Below are positions 11,601 to 23,386 of a stretch of DNA of 64,000 nucleotides, piece after piece. Position 1 is the first letter of the stretch. Each line of letters opens with the position of its first letter. Origin of the DNA: Caenorhabditis elegans. Taxonomy: Eukaryota > Nematoda > Chromadorea > Rhabditida > Rhabditidae. Location of the stretch: the NCBI RefSeq assembly GCF_000002985.6, contig NC_003280.10, forward strand, positions 9,668,501 through 9,732,500. Reading direction: 5' to 3'. A program made the translations under genes and the position numbers. The notes below the pieces were generated by a model. It did not search any database and was not told the DNA's origin. It was given only the letters and a program-made list of their open reading frames with translations.

Positions 11601-12326
11601 TACTTCTTTTTTGGAGCACTTGGCACATCTCACTTTTGCTTCAGAAGACGTTAGTGGAGGAGGTGGAGGACGTCACTTTAAATATTCACCTTGACTTTAT
11701 TTTTGGAAGTTTTTGAGATTTTTCGAAAACTACATGATATTCTTGTAGTTCCTCAACTGTACATTTTGAACGTAAAGTTGGGTTTAGGATCTATTTGAAC
11801 GAAAACTTACGAAGTTCCTCAATTTTCAAGTGACCCGTTAATACTGATGGGTCACCGCGCAAATTTCATTTCACAAAAATATTTTGGGCATGCACCTTTA
11901 AGCGTACTGTAGTGGTTTTTGAAATCTCTTCTTCATTGTCTTATGATTTTATAGTTTTTCACGAGTATGAGAAATAATGGGAACAGTCAGAAAGTTAAAA
12001 AAAAACGACAAAGACAGCTCAAAATCTCCTACAGTAAACTTAAAGGCACACACAAAATATTGCGCGTCAAGACCCAACCGCACGAATCCTTCTCCCTTTG
12101 AAATTGTAGAGAATGTGTATTATAAGCTTTTGAAAAAGGATTACTGTAGTTTTATTTTTGAGGTCTCTTTCTCACATTTTTTCCTTATCAATTCTTCTTC
12201 TTTTCTTCTTTTTTTGTTGCCTTATATATTATTTCAAAAGTGTTTCTAAACAAACTTTTGTTCCATCCGAAAACAAAACCTTTTCTTTATTTTTTTCAGG
12301 AAAAAAGGGCGAAAAGAAGAAAAGAA
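8700..12326. other. Intergenic region between arc-1 and the IQ-motif gene
   Basis: About 3.6 kb without a supportable gene. It is AT-rich, with T-runs, scattered GTAGGTAGGCAGGCA-type motifs (9460-9490, 10140) and one degenerate inverted repeat (11830-12075). The last bases (CTTTATTTTTTTCAGG) form a splice acceptor just before the IQ-gene start codon. An upstream noncoding exon could lie here; none can be assigned. Confidence 0.5.
11830..12075. repeat. Degenerate inverted repeat
   Basis: The left side carries GACCCG...GGGTCACCGCGCAAAT and GCACCTTTAAGCGTACTGTAG. The right side carries CTACAGTAAACTTAAAGGCAC and ATTGCGCGTCAAGACCC in mirrored order. It belongs to the same loose motif group as the repeats at 3295-3655 and 34530-34800. 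Confidence 0.65.
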
Positions 12327-14506
12327 ATGTCGACGTCTTCCGGTGCCACTACAACAATTCCCCAGGAGAATGGAGCAGCGGGAAGCACGTCCAACAATCA
12401 GGTTGGTTTATGGCCAATTTCTTGATGCAAGTGAAATTGAATGGGAATCAAAGAGGATTTGTAGAGCTTTTGTGCTGAGCTTTGAAAAATGTTAGGTCTA
12501 AGCTAGAACTTTCTCGATGTATGAATTTCTGAGCTACAGTAGTTTACATCCTTTTTTTCTTTGGAATATGAATTGTATAATAGCAGGTGAAAAATGCCGG
12601 TTGTCACGTCAAAAATTAATAATTCAAACAAAATATGGAGAAATAAAAGCGCAGGTGGAATTACATACAACATAACCATTGGCAAATATGTTCATTTTGG
12701 TACGAGAAACTTTGAAAAAAATGTTAACTTTTAAAATCAAAATAAATGTAAAATTATTGGGAAATATTTGATTTGAAATTAATTTGCTTTTTTTTTAATT
12801 TGGAAAGCATTTGAAAAACTGGCTGTGAAAATATAATTAGCTTTTACTCGACAAACATCAACTTTCAAGCATTTTTTGACACTTTTTTCAAACTTTTTAA
12901 TAAAAATGAAAGTTATTTTCAAATGAATCAAGCAGTTTCCTATGTTTCTATATTAACTTTCGATTCAAAAAGTCTATCTCATTCTCAAATAAGCATTTTT
13001 GTAGGTTTGCTTACTGAAGGGTAAGTAAGATAGCTGATTCATTAAGTATTTAGAAACTATCATATATTATCCGGAATATTATTTAGTTTGTGCAAAAAAA
13101 GTATATGGGAATGCTTCCAACAAATGCCGAGATATACATACTTCTAACTGATCATTATAAAAACTTCATATAACGGAGATAATTTCTATCTTACGGAGCG
13201 GTGGCATATGAAAAATTGTTTTCCATGCTTCAAGTTTGTGAAAATTCTAAGAAATATGGCTGAGATTTAGTTAAGTGTGTTGCAGAAAACTAAAATCTGG
13301 CAGTTTTTCATCTTAAAATTCGGAAACTGGTCTTTCTGCATATAGCAAGAAGTTATCTGAAAACAGTACCCGACAAATTTCTACAACTGTTTTACTGAAG
13401 GTGTGCCAAAATAATTGTTTTCGTGATACGACCCAACTGACAGCGGACCATATTCAATAGCAACTTTGCAGCTGCTACAAACATAGCGAAAATGTTGAAT
13501 TTTCCTAGTTTTTGAAACGAAAGAGAAGAATAAAAAATAGAATTCCCAGGACAGGTGGCTCAGGAGCCCTTCACTCACGATTCTCATCATTTCAGACATC
13601 CGTTTTTTAAACATCACACACCCATCATCAGATAGTGAGAAAATGTGCGTAAGGGGGGAATTGTGTGCCAAATTGCTTCTTCTTCGTCCTTTTTCGCCGT
13701 TTCTCGGCACTTTTCGCATAAATATACGCTCACGAGCAAATGGATTCGGAAAGGGGAGGGAAAACTCATTTAGAAGTGAAAAAAAGGAAGCAGATGGAGG
13801 AGTAGATGCAGAAAAAAAGAACCTTATTCAAACATTTTCGAATTGCACCGGGAAGTTGGAAATTATAATGAGAAAGGGAACTGGAAAAATACAGTACCGC
13901 CTATTAAATACACCTCAACTTTTTCTGGAAATTTTTTGATTTTTATGATCTTCTTTCTTTGAATATCCTTGTATGTTTTACCTTGGATAAAAATGATAAT
14001 AAACTAAAGAACATTTAACAACTACCGTACTGATAAAGACGCACACGGATTTTCGCAGACGATATTCGAACATTTTCCAATTATTGAATTTGGCTGCAAA
14101 CGTCAACTTTCCATCTACAATATTCATACACATTTAAGTACATCATGAGAATTATTGATGTTCCAGTTTGATCAAGTTTTCTTGGAAATTTTCTGAATAT
14201 TTCCGCTACTGCTATTTATAATTCATGAGCATAACACATAACTACGTGAGATTCCAGATAAACTAAACATATTTTTGTTAGTCTAGTTCAAAAAGTTTTA
14301 GCTTGCCCGCTAACATATATTTTTTCAGGAAGAAATCGACATCAACTTGGAAGATCCACAAGTTCAAGACGCTGCAAAGAAAATTCAAAATGTGTTCCGG
14401 TAGGAGTGCTTCAACCTCCTTTCCCCAAAAATATGATTTTTTCAGAGGAAAACGATTCGGAGCCAAAGCCGCTGCGCCGGTAGTTGCTGCCGTTGATAAG
14501 CAATAA
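12327..14506 (+). CDS. Small PCP4/PEP-19-like IQ-motif protein
   Basis: Exons 12327-12401, 14329-14399 and 14446-14506 join cleanly to 68 residues. An acidic stretch (EEIDINLEDP, 26-35) precedes an IQ motif (AAKKIQNVFRGKRFG, 40-54), and an Ala/Val-rich tail ends the protein. The acidic-plus-IQ layout is that of PCP4/PEP-19 and neurogranin-type proteins, which bind calmodulin and change its calcium exchange. That role is inferred here. Intron 1 is 1.9 kb, unusually long for such a small worm gene, and could hold enhancers or an alternative first exon. The start follows a TTTTTTTCAGG acceptor by 27 bases. Confidence 0.8.
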
Positions 14507-14534
14507 TTTGATAATCTATTGTGAATAACTTTAT

Positions 14535-14540
14535 AATAAA
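14535..14540 (+). terminator. Polyadenylation signal of the IQ-motif gene
   Basis: AATAAA lies 29 bases after the stop codon, a normal distance for a short worm 3' UTR. Confidence 0.55.
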
Positions 14541-14608
14541 AACTTTTTTAATTCAAAAGACCAATAAATGTTAATAAAGTGTACGAATAAATGATATAAT
14601 CCTTTCAG

Positions 14609-15305
14609 AGACGTTTGTCGTGCCATCACGATATACGAGGAATATGTAAAATGTGCAGACGGTGCTCGAGAAGCTGTGAAAATGTTCATGGATACTAATC
14701 CGTCGTACACTGGAAAGCATCTCGTAGAATTTGCCGCGAGATTGTAAGCGGATGGTTCCAGAATTGGATATTTGGTAAGTCTATAGTAGGCCTTATATTT
14801 GATTAGAGACATTTGAACGGAGACAAAGTTATGAAAAAAGGTAATTTTAGGATTTCTTGGATCAAGCAAAGGTATCTCACCCTATCACTTCAGAGAACGT
14901 CCCCTTTTGGCTGGAAACAATTCGTCTCCTGACTTCACTGGAATGCCCCGGCCTCATCAAAATGCTCGCTGGACAATGTAGTTAGCATTGGGACGGAACA
15001 ATTCAACCTCCAATTTGTGGAAAGTTGCCTATGAGGCGATTGGTGGAACCCAGAAAGAGCTTTTCGATATGTTTAAATGTGGAATCGATCATGAGTCCAA
15101 GAGAGCAAGTCAAGTTCCACCATCTTCGGGAGTTGCTCCACCATTGATCATTCAAGCCTATCCAAATGCACAACATTCGGTAAGATACCGTTTTTAACTA
15201 TAACGTTTTATGTAGTCGAGTAATTCTTACTATGCTATTAGCACTAAAATCCTCTTAAATTGTGTTGGGTTTCAGGGCTCCGATCCGAACATCCACCACG
15301 GATAG
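14609..15305 (+). pseudogene. Unresolved or broken coding region
   Basis: Three blocks look coding but do not join into one frame. Block 1 (from 14609, after CCTTTCAG) reads through VKCADGAREAVKMFMDTNP and then meets TAA at 14743; a GTAAGT donor follows at 14776. Block 2 starts after TTTTAG near 14850 and is open in two frames. One frame ends at TAG 14986. The other carries a TAG at 14980-14982 and continues into LWKVAYEAIGGTQKELFDMF. A clean intron (GTAAGA at 15181) leads to a short last exon ending near 15305. The C-terminal half of block 1 vaguely recalls an RRM, but this is not firm. It may be a pseudogene, or a gene whose other exons I failed to place. Confidence 0.4.
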
Positions 15306-15739
15306 CCACATCGATGAACAAGTGATTTGAAAATTGTACGTGATCGTGATCGGTTAATTGTGTTTGTCCCACCACTCCCCATCTTCACATGTGTACTGTT
15401 CCCACTTGATCACTTCCATCTCTCTTTTTTTTTGTCAACTTTAGAATTGCCTCTGATATTTCTTCATGATTCTTTTCCTGTATGCTTTCATTACATCCAT
15501 GTTTTATAATTGTAGATTCCACACTCGCCCGACTCTCCTTCAAAATGTTCAGATAACCTCCAAATAAATTATTGTAGTGTGAAGTTTCAAAAATAACATT
15601 TTTATAATTTAACCTATGTGCAATAAGAAAACACATCAGAAGTCGAACCGTATAATACAAAGAAATGAAAACTAGATTTAATCGGGCACTCGGTAACCAT
15701 TATACCCAGTAGTTGAGGGAGCTGCAATTGATTCGCTTC

Positions 15740-18211
15740 TCACGCAGATGGCATCACTTTGAATCGATCAAATGCAGCCTTTTCGAGAGCTTCACGATCA
15801 TCCGGATGAGAGATTTGAATCAACTCATAGGCTCTTTGACGAATTGATTTTCCCCATAGATTGGCGATGCCATGCTCGGTAACGATGTATCTGGCATGTG
15901 CACGTGTCGTGACCACTCCAGAACCCTGAAAATTGAACTTTAACCTTCAATATAGCTTCCGTTTATAACTAACCTGTGTCAAGAATGGAACAATTTTCGT
16001 TTGTCCCTTAGTGGTTCTCGATGGTAATGCAATAATCGCCTTTCCAAGTCCATCAAATCCGTGTGGACTGGCAGCCATAAAGTCGACTTGTCCACCGAAT
16101 CCACTGAAAAAATTGCGTCCAATCGAATCCGATACGATTTGTCCCGTCAAATCGATTTCAATCGCTGAGTTGATTGATGTCATTTTACTGTTACGGCGGA
16201 CGATGTCGATATGATTGGTGAAGTCGCATGGGGCAAAATCTGAAAGTATGATTGGGTTTTTAGTTGGAAGATGGAAAAAATCGAATTTTTTTTTTTTTGG
16301 GTTTCTGTAGTTACAATTTTTTTTTGATATATTTCTTGATCCAAATTGAAAATTAATTTTTTAAAAATTTTTCTGATTAAAAAAACAATTTTCTCTGTAA
16401 CGGTTCTGATGAACACATAATTGGGACCAAGGGTGGCGGTTTTTAAAAAGAAAAATCGAAGGCTTTTCGTTTTTCAATTTTTAAAAATTTGTATTATAAA
16501 ATTCGATTTTTCAAAAATTAGCTTAAAATTTTGGTCATTGTTTTTCTTTTTAGAATCAATTTATTTATTTATTTATTATCAATAAAAAACAAAATTAGAT
16601 AAAAATCATATTTTATGGTTAATTTTCTGAACATTTTTTTTTCGATTTTTCCATTTTTAAAAAATTCGAAAAATCGGAATTTTCCAAATTTTCGAGATTT
16701 CGTTTTTCCCTCATCGGGACATTTTTGAATTTTGGAATTTTTTTCGTTTTTACAAAATTTTTGTATTTTTCCGATTTTTCTGTTTCGCTCATAAAACCAA
16801 CAAAAAATATCTAAAAAATTTTAAAAAATCGTTGAATTAATTTTAACAGCAAAAACGGATATCTGTGGTATCCTTGCACAGTTCTAAAGTTATTTTTAAA
16901 AAAATTAAAATCACTTTTACAATTGGTAAAATAAAAACTTACAAAACTCTGGATTATTATCGATTTTCTTATAAAATTCCTTTGTTCCAAAAGCAAACGA
17001 GGAAACAGTTTTTCCTGGCATAAAAGCCTTCTTTTGATTATTAATAATTCCACGATCAATCAAATCAATAACTCCATCACTAAACATTTCCGTGTGAACT
17101 CCAAGATCTTTGTGCTGCTTCATCGCTGCCAACGCCGAGTCTGGAATTGCTCCGATGCCGAGTTGAAGGGTGGCTCCGTTGTCGACAAGGTTCTCGGCAA
17201 TTATTTTTCCGATTCTTTGTTCGGTTTCAGACATTTCTTCTCCACCAGACTGACGGAAAGCGATTGGTCGATCCGTTTGAACCATTGCAGCGAAATGAGA
17301 AGAATGGACAGTAGTGTGGCCTCGGGTACGGGGCATTGTGCTGTTGACAAGGGCTGAAAAAATATTTTTTTGCAACTTATTGATTATTTATTTTTACCAA
17401 TAATTTTTTTGGCACTAGTCGCTGCAGCCAGTGTTGTGTCAATGTCGACTCCAAGTGTACAGAATCCGAGCTCATCTGAAATAGAAAAAAAAACAAATTT
17501 TTAATTTTTATAAAGTTGTTAATCACAAAACCCTGTTTTCGCTTTTTTTTTTATGGCGACTTTTAATCAAATTTAAATTCTTACCAGGTGGAGAGACAGT
17601 AATCAGTGCAAAATCAACATTCAATGTTCCACTTGTGTATAAAGAGGGAACTTCAGAGAGGAAAATCGGAGTGTAGTCAGCGGCGCCCAAATTAACATTT
17701 TTACGATTTCCCGGGCAAATGAACAGGCTGTTGTTTTGAATTTTTCCTGAAAGCAGTAAATTTAAAAATTAAAATACTTGAAATTGACTCACCGTGATAT
17801 TTAGGGTCGAATTGTGGGCAATTTCCGCTTAAAATTAGATGAGACATTCGGATATTGTTGAGATTTGCCGAATCAACACGACGACAAAGTGCTTCGAGAA
17901 GAACATTGGGAGCAGACGCATGGTTTCCAACGTAGATATCAGAATCTGAAATAATTTGAATTTTAGAGATTTTTAATTTTAATTTCTCGGATACAAACCT
18001 GAATTCACCATCGCCAAGGCTTCATCTGCCGATACATATTTTGGCACGAATCCAGGTTTTGCGTGCAATAATTTTGTTGGTAGACGAGGCCCATTTGTGA
18101 AATGCCTGAAAATCACAGTTCAAAAAATTATCGACTTTTGTAGAAGAACACTAACCTTGAGAGGGAAATAACTGAACTTTTAGATAGTTGCTTGGCCAGT
18201 TTCAAGGACAT
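15740..18211 (-). CDS. Acetyl-CoA hydrolase/transferase
   Basis: Eight exons on the minus strand (18156-18211, 17999-18105, 17793-17945, 17585-17746, 17398-17475, 16943-17353, 15974-16239, 15740-15925) sum to exactly 472 residues. Typical family segments are GNHASAPNVLLEAL, LQLGIGAIPDSALAAM, and a C-terminal block with the conserved TEHGIANLWGKS. The basic, Ser-rich N-terminus looks like a mitochondrial presequence. Family members hydrolyse acetyl-CoA or transfer CoA between acetate and other acids (class I CoA transferases). I recall this gene as ZK1320.9. The ATG follows TTTTGCAGAA, consistent with SL trans-splicing. Intron 6 (about 700 bp) is extremely AT-rich. Confidence 0.92.
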
Positions 18212-18721
18212 TTCTGCAAAAATGGAAACAATTAAAATATTTTTTCAATTGAATTGAGAAAAAATCAAAAAGAAAACTCAGTGAATGATAAAAGAAAAGC
18301 TATCGAAACCTCACATGTGAATGCTTTTTCAATGTTCTATGTGCTCCACCTCCTTCAGTTCTTCCAAAACATTTTTCTCAAATTTCTCTCAAAAATAGAA
18401 TCACGAGGAGATGAGAGAACAAATTAAGATCACTGATAACACATCAATGAATCAGTTTTTCTTTTGACAAAACTAGAAAAAGTTCGAAAACCCTACAAAA
18501 ACTAGAAATTGTTCACGAAAATCAAAAAATCGCTTCGAAAAAAAATGTTTCCAAACAAACGACACTCCGATATCCCGATGGAATGTCGGTGTCTCTCGAT
18601 TTCATGCACTCTCTAATAGTGTAGTCAAGCGTTTGATTTTTGGATTTTTGAACTTTGCGGGAACCCGGAAGAGTTAAATTTTGACTCAAAATAATAATGA
18701 CAATTGGAATGAAAATATAAT

Positions 18722-18886
18722 TTGTATCGTGATTTCACTAGATTTTGACGTTCCTTCTTAAAGGCGCACGGATTTATTCAGATGGGTCTTGGCGCGCAAA
18801 AAGTTTACGGTAGCTACCATAAACTTTTTTGCGCGCTGGGACACTTCTTAAGAAGGAGTTTAAAAATCTAGTGAAGTTACGATATA
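18722..18886. repeat. Palindromic repeat, about 75-bp arms
   Basis: The left arm has CACTAGATTTT, TTCTTAAAGGCGCACGG, GGCGCGCAAAAAGTTTA and GGTAGCTACC at the centre. The right arm has TAAACTTTTTTGCGCGC, CTTCTTAAGAAGG and AAAATCTAGTG in mirrored order. There is virtually no spacer, so it can form a cruciform. The GCGCGCAAA core is shared with several other inverted repeats here. Confidence 0.8.
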
Positions 18887-20716
18887 TGTACTGTCACACG
18901 GACTAGAAAGCATAATAAAGAACCAAGATTTACAGAATTTTTCGGATATTGAACGAATATTTATGCAATTGCCTACATGCAAAACATCCGAAAACATACC
19001 TTTGTTCAATAATACAAAAAATGTATAGACCGCACGGGAAACTCGTCTTTGACCAGAAATGTTAATTTGTGATTGTTCAGCTCAAACATCGAAACACCTA
19101 GGATCCCTTCCTAACTTTCACAGTCCCCAAATCCTTTTTCTTACCGAAATGTATACATCCTGAGATCTTTATATTCAGAATATCCTATTTTGGTTCTCGT
19201 GAACAATTTGTTTTATTGCTCACCGAAGTGCTCACCCAAACGACTATTTCGAACCAATTTAAACTCGGTTTCCCAAATTTTCTCGTCAATTTTCCACTTT
19301 GTAGTATCCTGAAAAGTGTCTATCTATCACTTTTCTCGAACGGCTATTTTTGGGGCTATTGGAACATTTAAATTTTTTGTAGAACACCTTATGCTCTGAA
19401 CTTTTAAGAAAATTTTGGATAAGATGCTTGATATTCTATTCCATTCAGGATCATCAATGAATAGCATTCTCCTTACGTTTATTGTTTTTATGAATTTCTT
19501 ATAGAGTGAATTTTGTGCAAAATTAATGTGGGAAAAATAAAGAAGCGGAAAAGTACAAAACAACTTTGTTTTCAACGTATGGGATAGCTTTTTCTTTGAA
19601 AATTTTATAGAGTTCATACACAAAAAAAGCGGTCTAGAAGCTTCAGTTCATTCTGAAAGTTGGCAGATAACATCTAGATCCCTTTTCGTATTCCAGGCCC
19701 CCATGTCTGCAAGATGTCTGCAAGTCTGCAAGAATACACCATTTGACATTATTCGCAGTAAACCAAATGTGCCAAATAGTGCGACAAATGTTTTGTCAGT
19801 TGACAGCATTTTTATTAGACAACTGAAATTTGAGCTACAGGCTAGAGTTTGGAATAATATGAAGTGAAATTTTAACAGCGTCTGAGTACATAAACACAAC
19901 GTAGCTCAGCAACGAAAAGAGATACATGAAAATGGTTAACTGAAGAAATGTAGCTTTTAACATGTTTATTGATTTTGTAATGTTTTATTTCTTCTAACTT
20001 TAAAGTTTCTTAAGTGAGCGACGGTCAAATTTAAAAATAACTTTTCCTAGCCTTTTTTGAGATTGAGCATCATCAACATGCGACAACAAGAATGTATGAA
20101 AATATCAAATAGCTGTTTAATATCTAGACACATCAAAGCAAATTAATACCTAAACTTTAAAAAAAATTGAAAAATTAAAAAAAAAAATTTTTTTCTTCAG
20201 CCATCGTGAGAGTTTGAAGATGGGATATGTTTTTAAGGTGTCCAATATGGCTGATATTGATAAGCAAATATGTTTGCTTGTAGATATAGTGTTTGAAAGT
20301 GAAATACTTTAGTAGCTATATGTTTGAATCAGTTAGCCATAATTGTGTGTCATCAAAACAAAAAGGAGACGATATGTAGTCGTAAAACTATAAACGAGTG
20401 TGGGTATTTACAACCTCACTCTGGGAAGAAATATTTGAATTCTGCAATTAGTTTATTGTTGTTTTACAACCATTTCAATCAAAAATAGCTAACAACTAAA
20501 AGCGGAGTTACTTTTTGAGAACGGTCTACAGCTGAATTTAAATCAATTTCACTACAAATGAATACTCTCGAATTTGATCCCTAAATAAAACCGATCAAGC
20601 CACTTCTACAATAAAAAATGCTGTGTTAATTATTTCTTATTCAAAATATCTGACCAGAAATAGTACTTAATAAGAATTCCAATGAAAAAATGAATAAAAT
20701 TATAAAATTTTCTGAA

Positions 20717-20876
20717 AAGGTAGTATTTAAGCAACAAAAGTAGTATTTTAGCAATGGCAGTATTCTAGCAATAGTAGTATTCTAGCAATTTGGTAGTATT
20801 CTAGCAAAGGTAGTATTCTAGCAATAGTAGTATTCAAGCAAAAGTAGTATTAACACAAGGTAGTATTTCAGTATTT
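20717..20876. repeat. Minisatellite with GTAGTATTCTAGCAA unit
   Basis: Roughly eight to nine units of about 15-20 bp with core GTAGTATT(C/T)(T/A)AGCAA run in direct orientation. Unit edges vary by a few bases (GTAGTATTTAAGCAA, GTAGTATTCTAGCAAT). It lies downstream of nlp-11, outside any coding exon. Confidence 0.85.
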
Positions 20877-21344
20877 GCCAAAAAAGTTCATTTTGAAAAT
20901 CTTTATTTTCGTACTACATTGATTAAAAATGTTTCACATTTGATTTTCAGACGAGCCGCCCGGATTTGGAGAATATATCCCAATTATTTTTGCACCAAAC
21001 TTCCTGTTATTTGTCTTCAATTCTTTCCCATGATTTTTGGCGTGGGTGGGAGCATATCAAGTTTCCGGTTTTTTTGCTCGTATTTTCTTAAGAGCTCATT
21101 ATTTTCCATTGTTATTATGATTATTTTCTTATAAATATACTAATTTTAAAGTGGTAGTAGTGTCTAACAAAACACTTTATTCTCGTCATGAATAGGAAGA
21201 GGGCGGAGGTGGAGAGGGATGTATGAACAAACTTTCAGGCAAACCTGAAAGTCCGGCCAAGTTGGGCAAAACTTTAAATTATTTATTGGGAAACAATTGT
21301 CTATTTGGATGTACTCGTTGGTATGGTATTTTATTTGTTGATGT

Positions 21345-23386
21345 TTAACGACGTCCGGCTCGTTCCAGAGCTTCCGAAAGTCCAAAAGCATTCTCAAATT
21401 GGTAAGCTGGAGAAATTGCAGGGCTTCTCTTCTTCTTTCCAGCGTCGATCAGACGGTTGTACATCTGAAATTACGGAAGAATTCAGTCAAAAATTAATTG
21501 TTTTACGGCACGGGTAACAAAAAAATTTCAATTAAAAAAGACTGGAAAAATATTTTTTCAAGTATCTCCAGAAAATAAAACTTTATTTTATGACTTCCGA
21601 GGTCCATTAAAATTTTAAAAATATATTTTCCAAATTTTCAAATAGCCATGGTAACTCCGCATTATCAATTCAATTTGCGCATATTTTTTACAACTGAAAA
21701 GTTCAAAAATAGCTCAAAAACATGAAGAAATCAGAACAAAAATAATTCATCGCCTCAATTATCCAATTATCCCATTAGTCTCTCTCGTCGCAACATCTAG
21801 TATTTCTCTTCACCCGTGTTCCACGTCACCCATAGGAAATTGAACTTTTATGCTCCATTTCTATGTCAAATCCTCTACGCCCATACATTTCCGTTTTTTG
21901 CCGTTAGGAAAAAAAGATGCACAGAATATTCTTCTTCAATGTATGCATTCTAATTCTAGAGTAACAACGGAGAATATGGGGAATGGAGGAAATGAAATAA
22001 AGGAAGAGAAGTGATGAAAAGAATGAAATCACGAATGGATAGGAGCAGAAAAAGAACTGGCGATGGAATGGATAGTGTGGGTGGATGAAAAATGAACTCA
22101 GAATAGATAATTCTGGAAAACAAGAGCGAAGTCTGAATATAAAGAACTTTTCCACATTTTTTGGAAACTACAACCATGCGCGTTTACAATAAAAGCCTTA
22201 CTAAAAATTTGTGCTTCACTTTCCCGAGCAAACTTACTATAAAATTACACTTATAGATACTCTAGGGTCATTAAAGAAAATTCAACTATAATCTCACCTG
22301 GAACTGATTTCCATAGTCGCTTGCCATTGGAGCACTTCTCTTGCCAATATCCAACAAATTTCTCATGTTTCCAGCGTCGATTTCTACGTCGTATGATGGT
22401 GAAATATGTCGTTTTGATTGGAGTGGTGCACCCTTGAATTGTGATCCTGGGGCCTGGAATTGAAATTAATTGAAGATGCAGATGAACAAAAAACTCTTAA
22501 TGCTCAAAACGTAACAAAATCTATTTTTAATTGATTATCTCGATATAAATATGATGTAAGGGTTAAATCCTTTTTCTTTTTCAGATTTTTTTCAGATCCC
22601 CAAAATAATAGTTTTGTAAAATAGAAAGACCTACATGCGCACGATTTGAAAAATATTTAATTCTTTTTCTGCACCAAATTCGTAAGACATGTCACTATTT
22701 TAGCATCTTTCCGTTTCTCACGTATCTAGATTCTTCATTCAAAGTCTAATTCAATTTCACTATTTCTAGACGACTTGAAAATTCGTAATTGAAACTTTTT
22801 CCCGCTTCTCGTTATTTTCAGTACTACGGAATCAAAGAACAAGTTTAATGATTTTGAGCCTGAGCACTTCCAGATTAGACTTGGAAAGTCATAGTGAATA
22901 ATCAGTTCGTTTCCCGTTTCCTTCTAAATACGTGACAATCAAAGAATTTTGCGTCATCATTACGTCTTGGGAGGTTCATAACACGATTTGAATAGGGAAT
23001 TAATATTAATGAAAAACATTATTTACATAAATCCTATAAATTTGGTGGCTGAACACAACTATATCAAAAGCATTGCTTGAATGAGTTGTATTATAATTTT
23101 ATGTCTACCTATAGTAATTTGAAATTTTACATTTATTGAAAAAAAAGGATATCTCATCTATTGAAAATAGGAGCAATTTCAGGTGTACGTACTTGCCTTT
23201 TTGACACAGTCTTTGGAAAAATTAATTAATTAAGTTCCTATGGAATTCCAAGCTCACCTCAAATCCATAAAGAGCAGCCAAATAGTCTTCTTCATTTGCA
23301 ACAGGAACTGTTGCAGGTTTTGGTGCAGCACAGACAACTGCAATTCCAAAAATCGCCAACGAAACAAGTGCCAATGTGCTCATCAT
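21345..23386 (-). CDS. nlp-11: Neuropeptide-like precursor NLP-11
   Basis: Exons 23258-23386, 22298-22453 and 21345-21464 give 134 residues. A signal peptide (MMSTLALVSLAIFGIAVVCA) is followed by three candidate peptides bounded by dibasic sites. Peptide one starts HISPSYDVE after KR at 57-58 and ends before GKR (80-82). Peptide two starts SAPMASDYG and ends before GKKKR (104-108). Peptide three starts SPAISPAYQ and ends before GRR at the C-terminus (132-134). The Gly before each basic site would give an amidated C-terminus. These match the known worm nlp-11 product as I remember it. Processing would occur in the secretory pathway of neurons. A start a few codons upstream uses GTG and is rejected. 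Confidence 0.93.

Larger units (their letters stand above)
18212..21344. other. Intergenic region between the acetyl-CoA hydrolase gene and nlp-11
   Basis: No supportable gene. It contains a palindromic repeat (18722-18886) and a minisatellite (20717-20876). The remainder is AT-rich unique-looking sequence; short open frames lack splice context or similarity. Confidence 0.55.

Noticed and set aside
18722-18886. Possible microRNA precursor
   Set aside because: The palindrome is longer than a pre-miRNA, has almost no loop and shares motifs with dispersed repeats, so a MITE is more likely.
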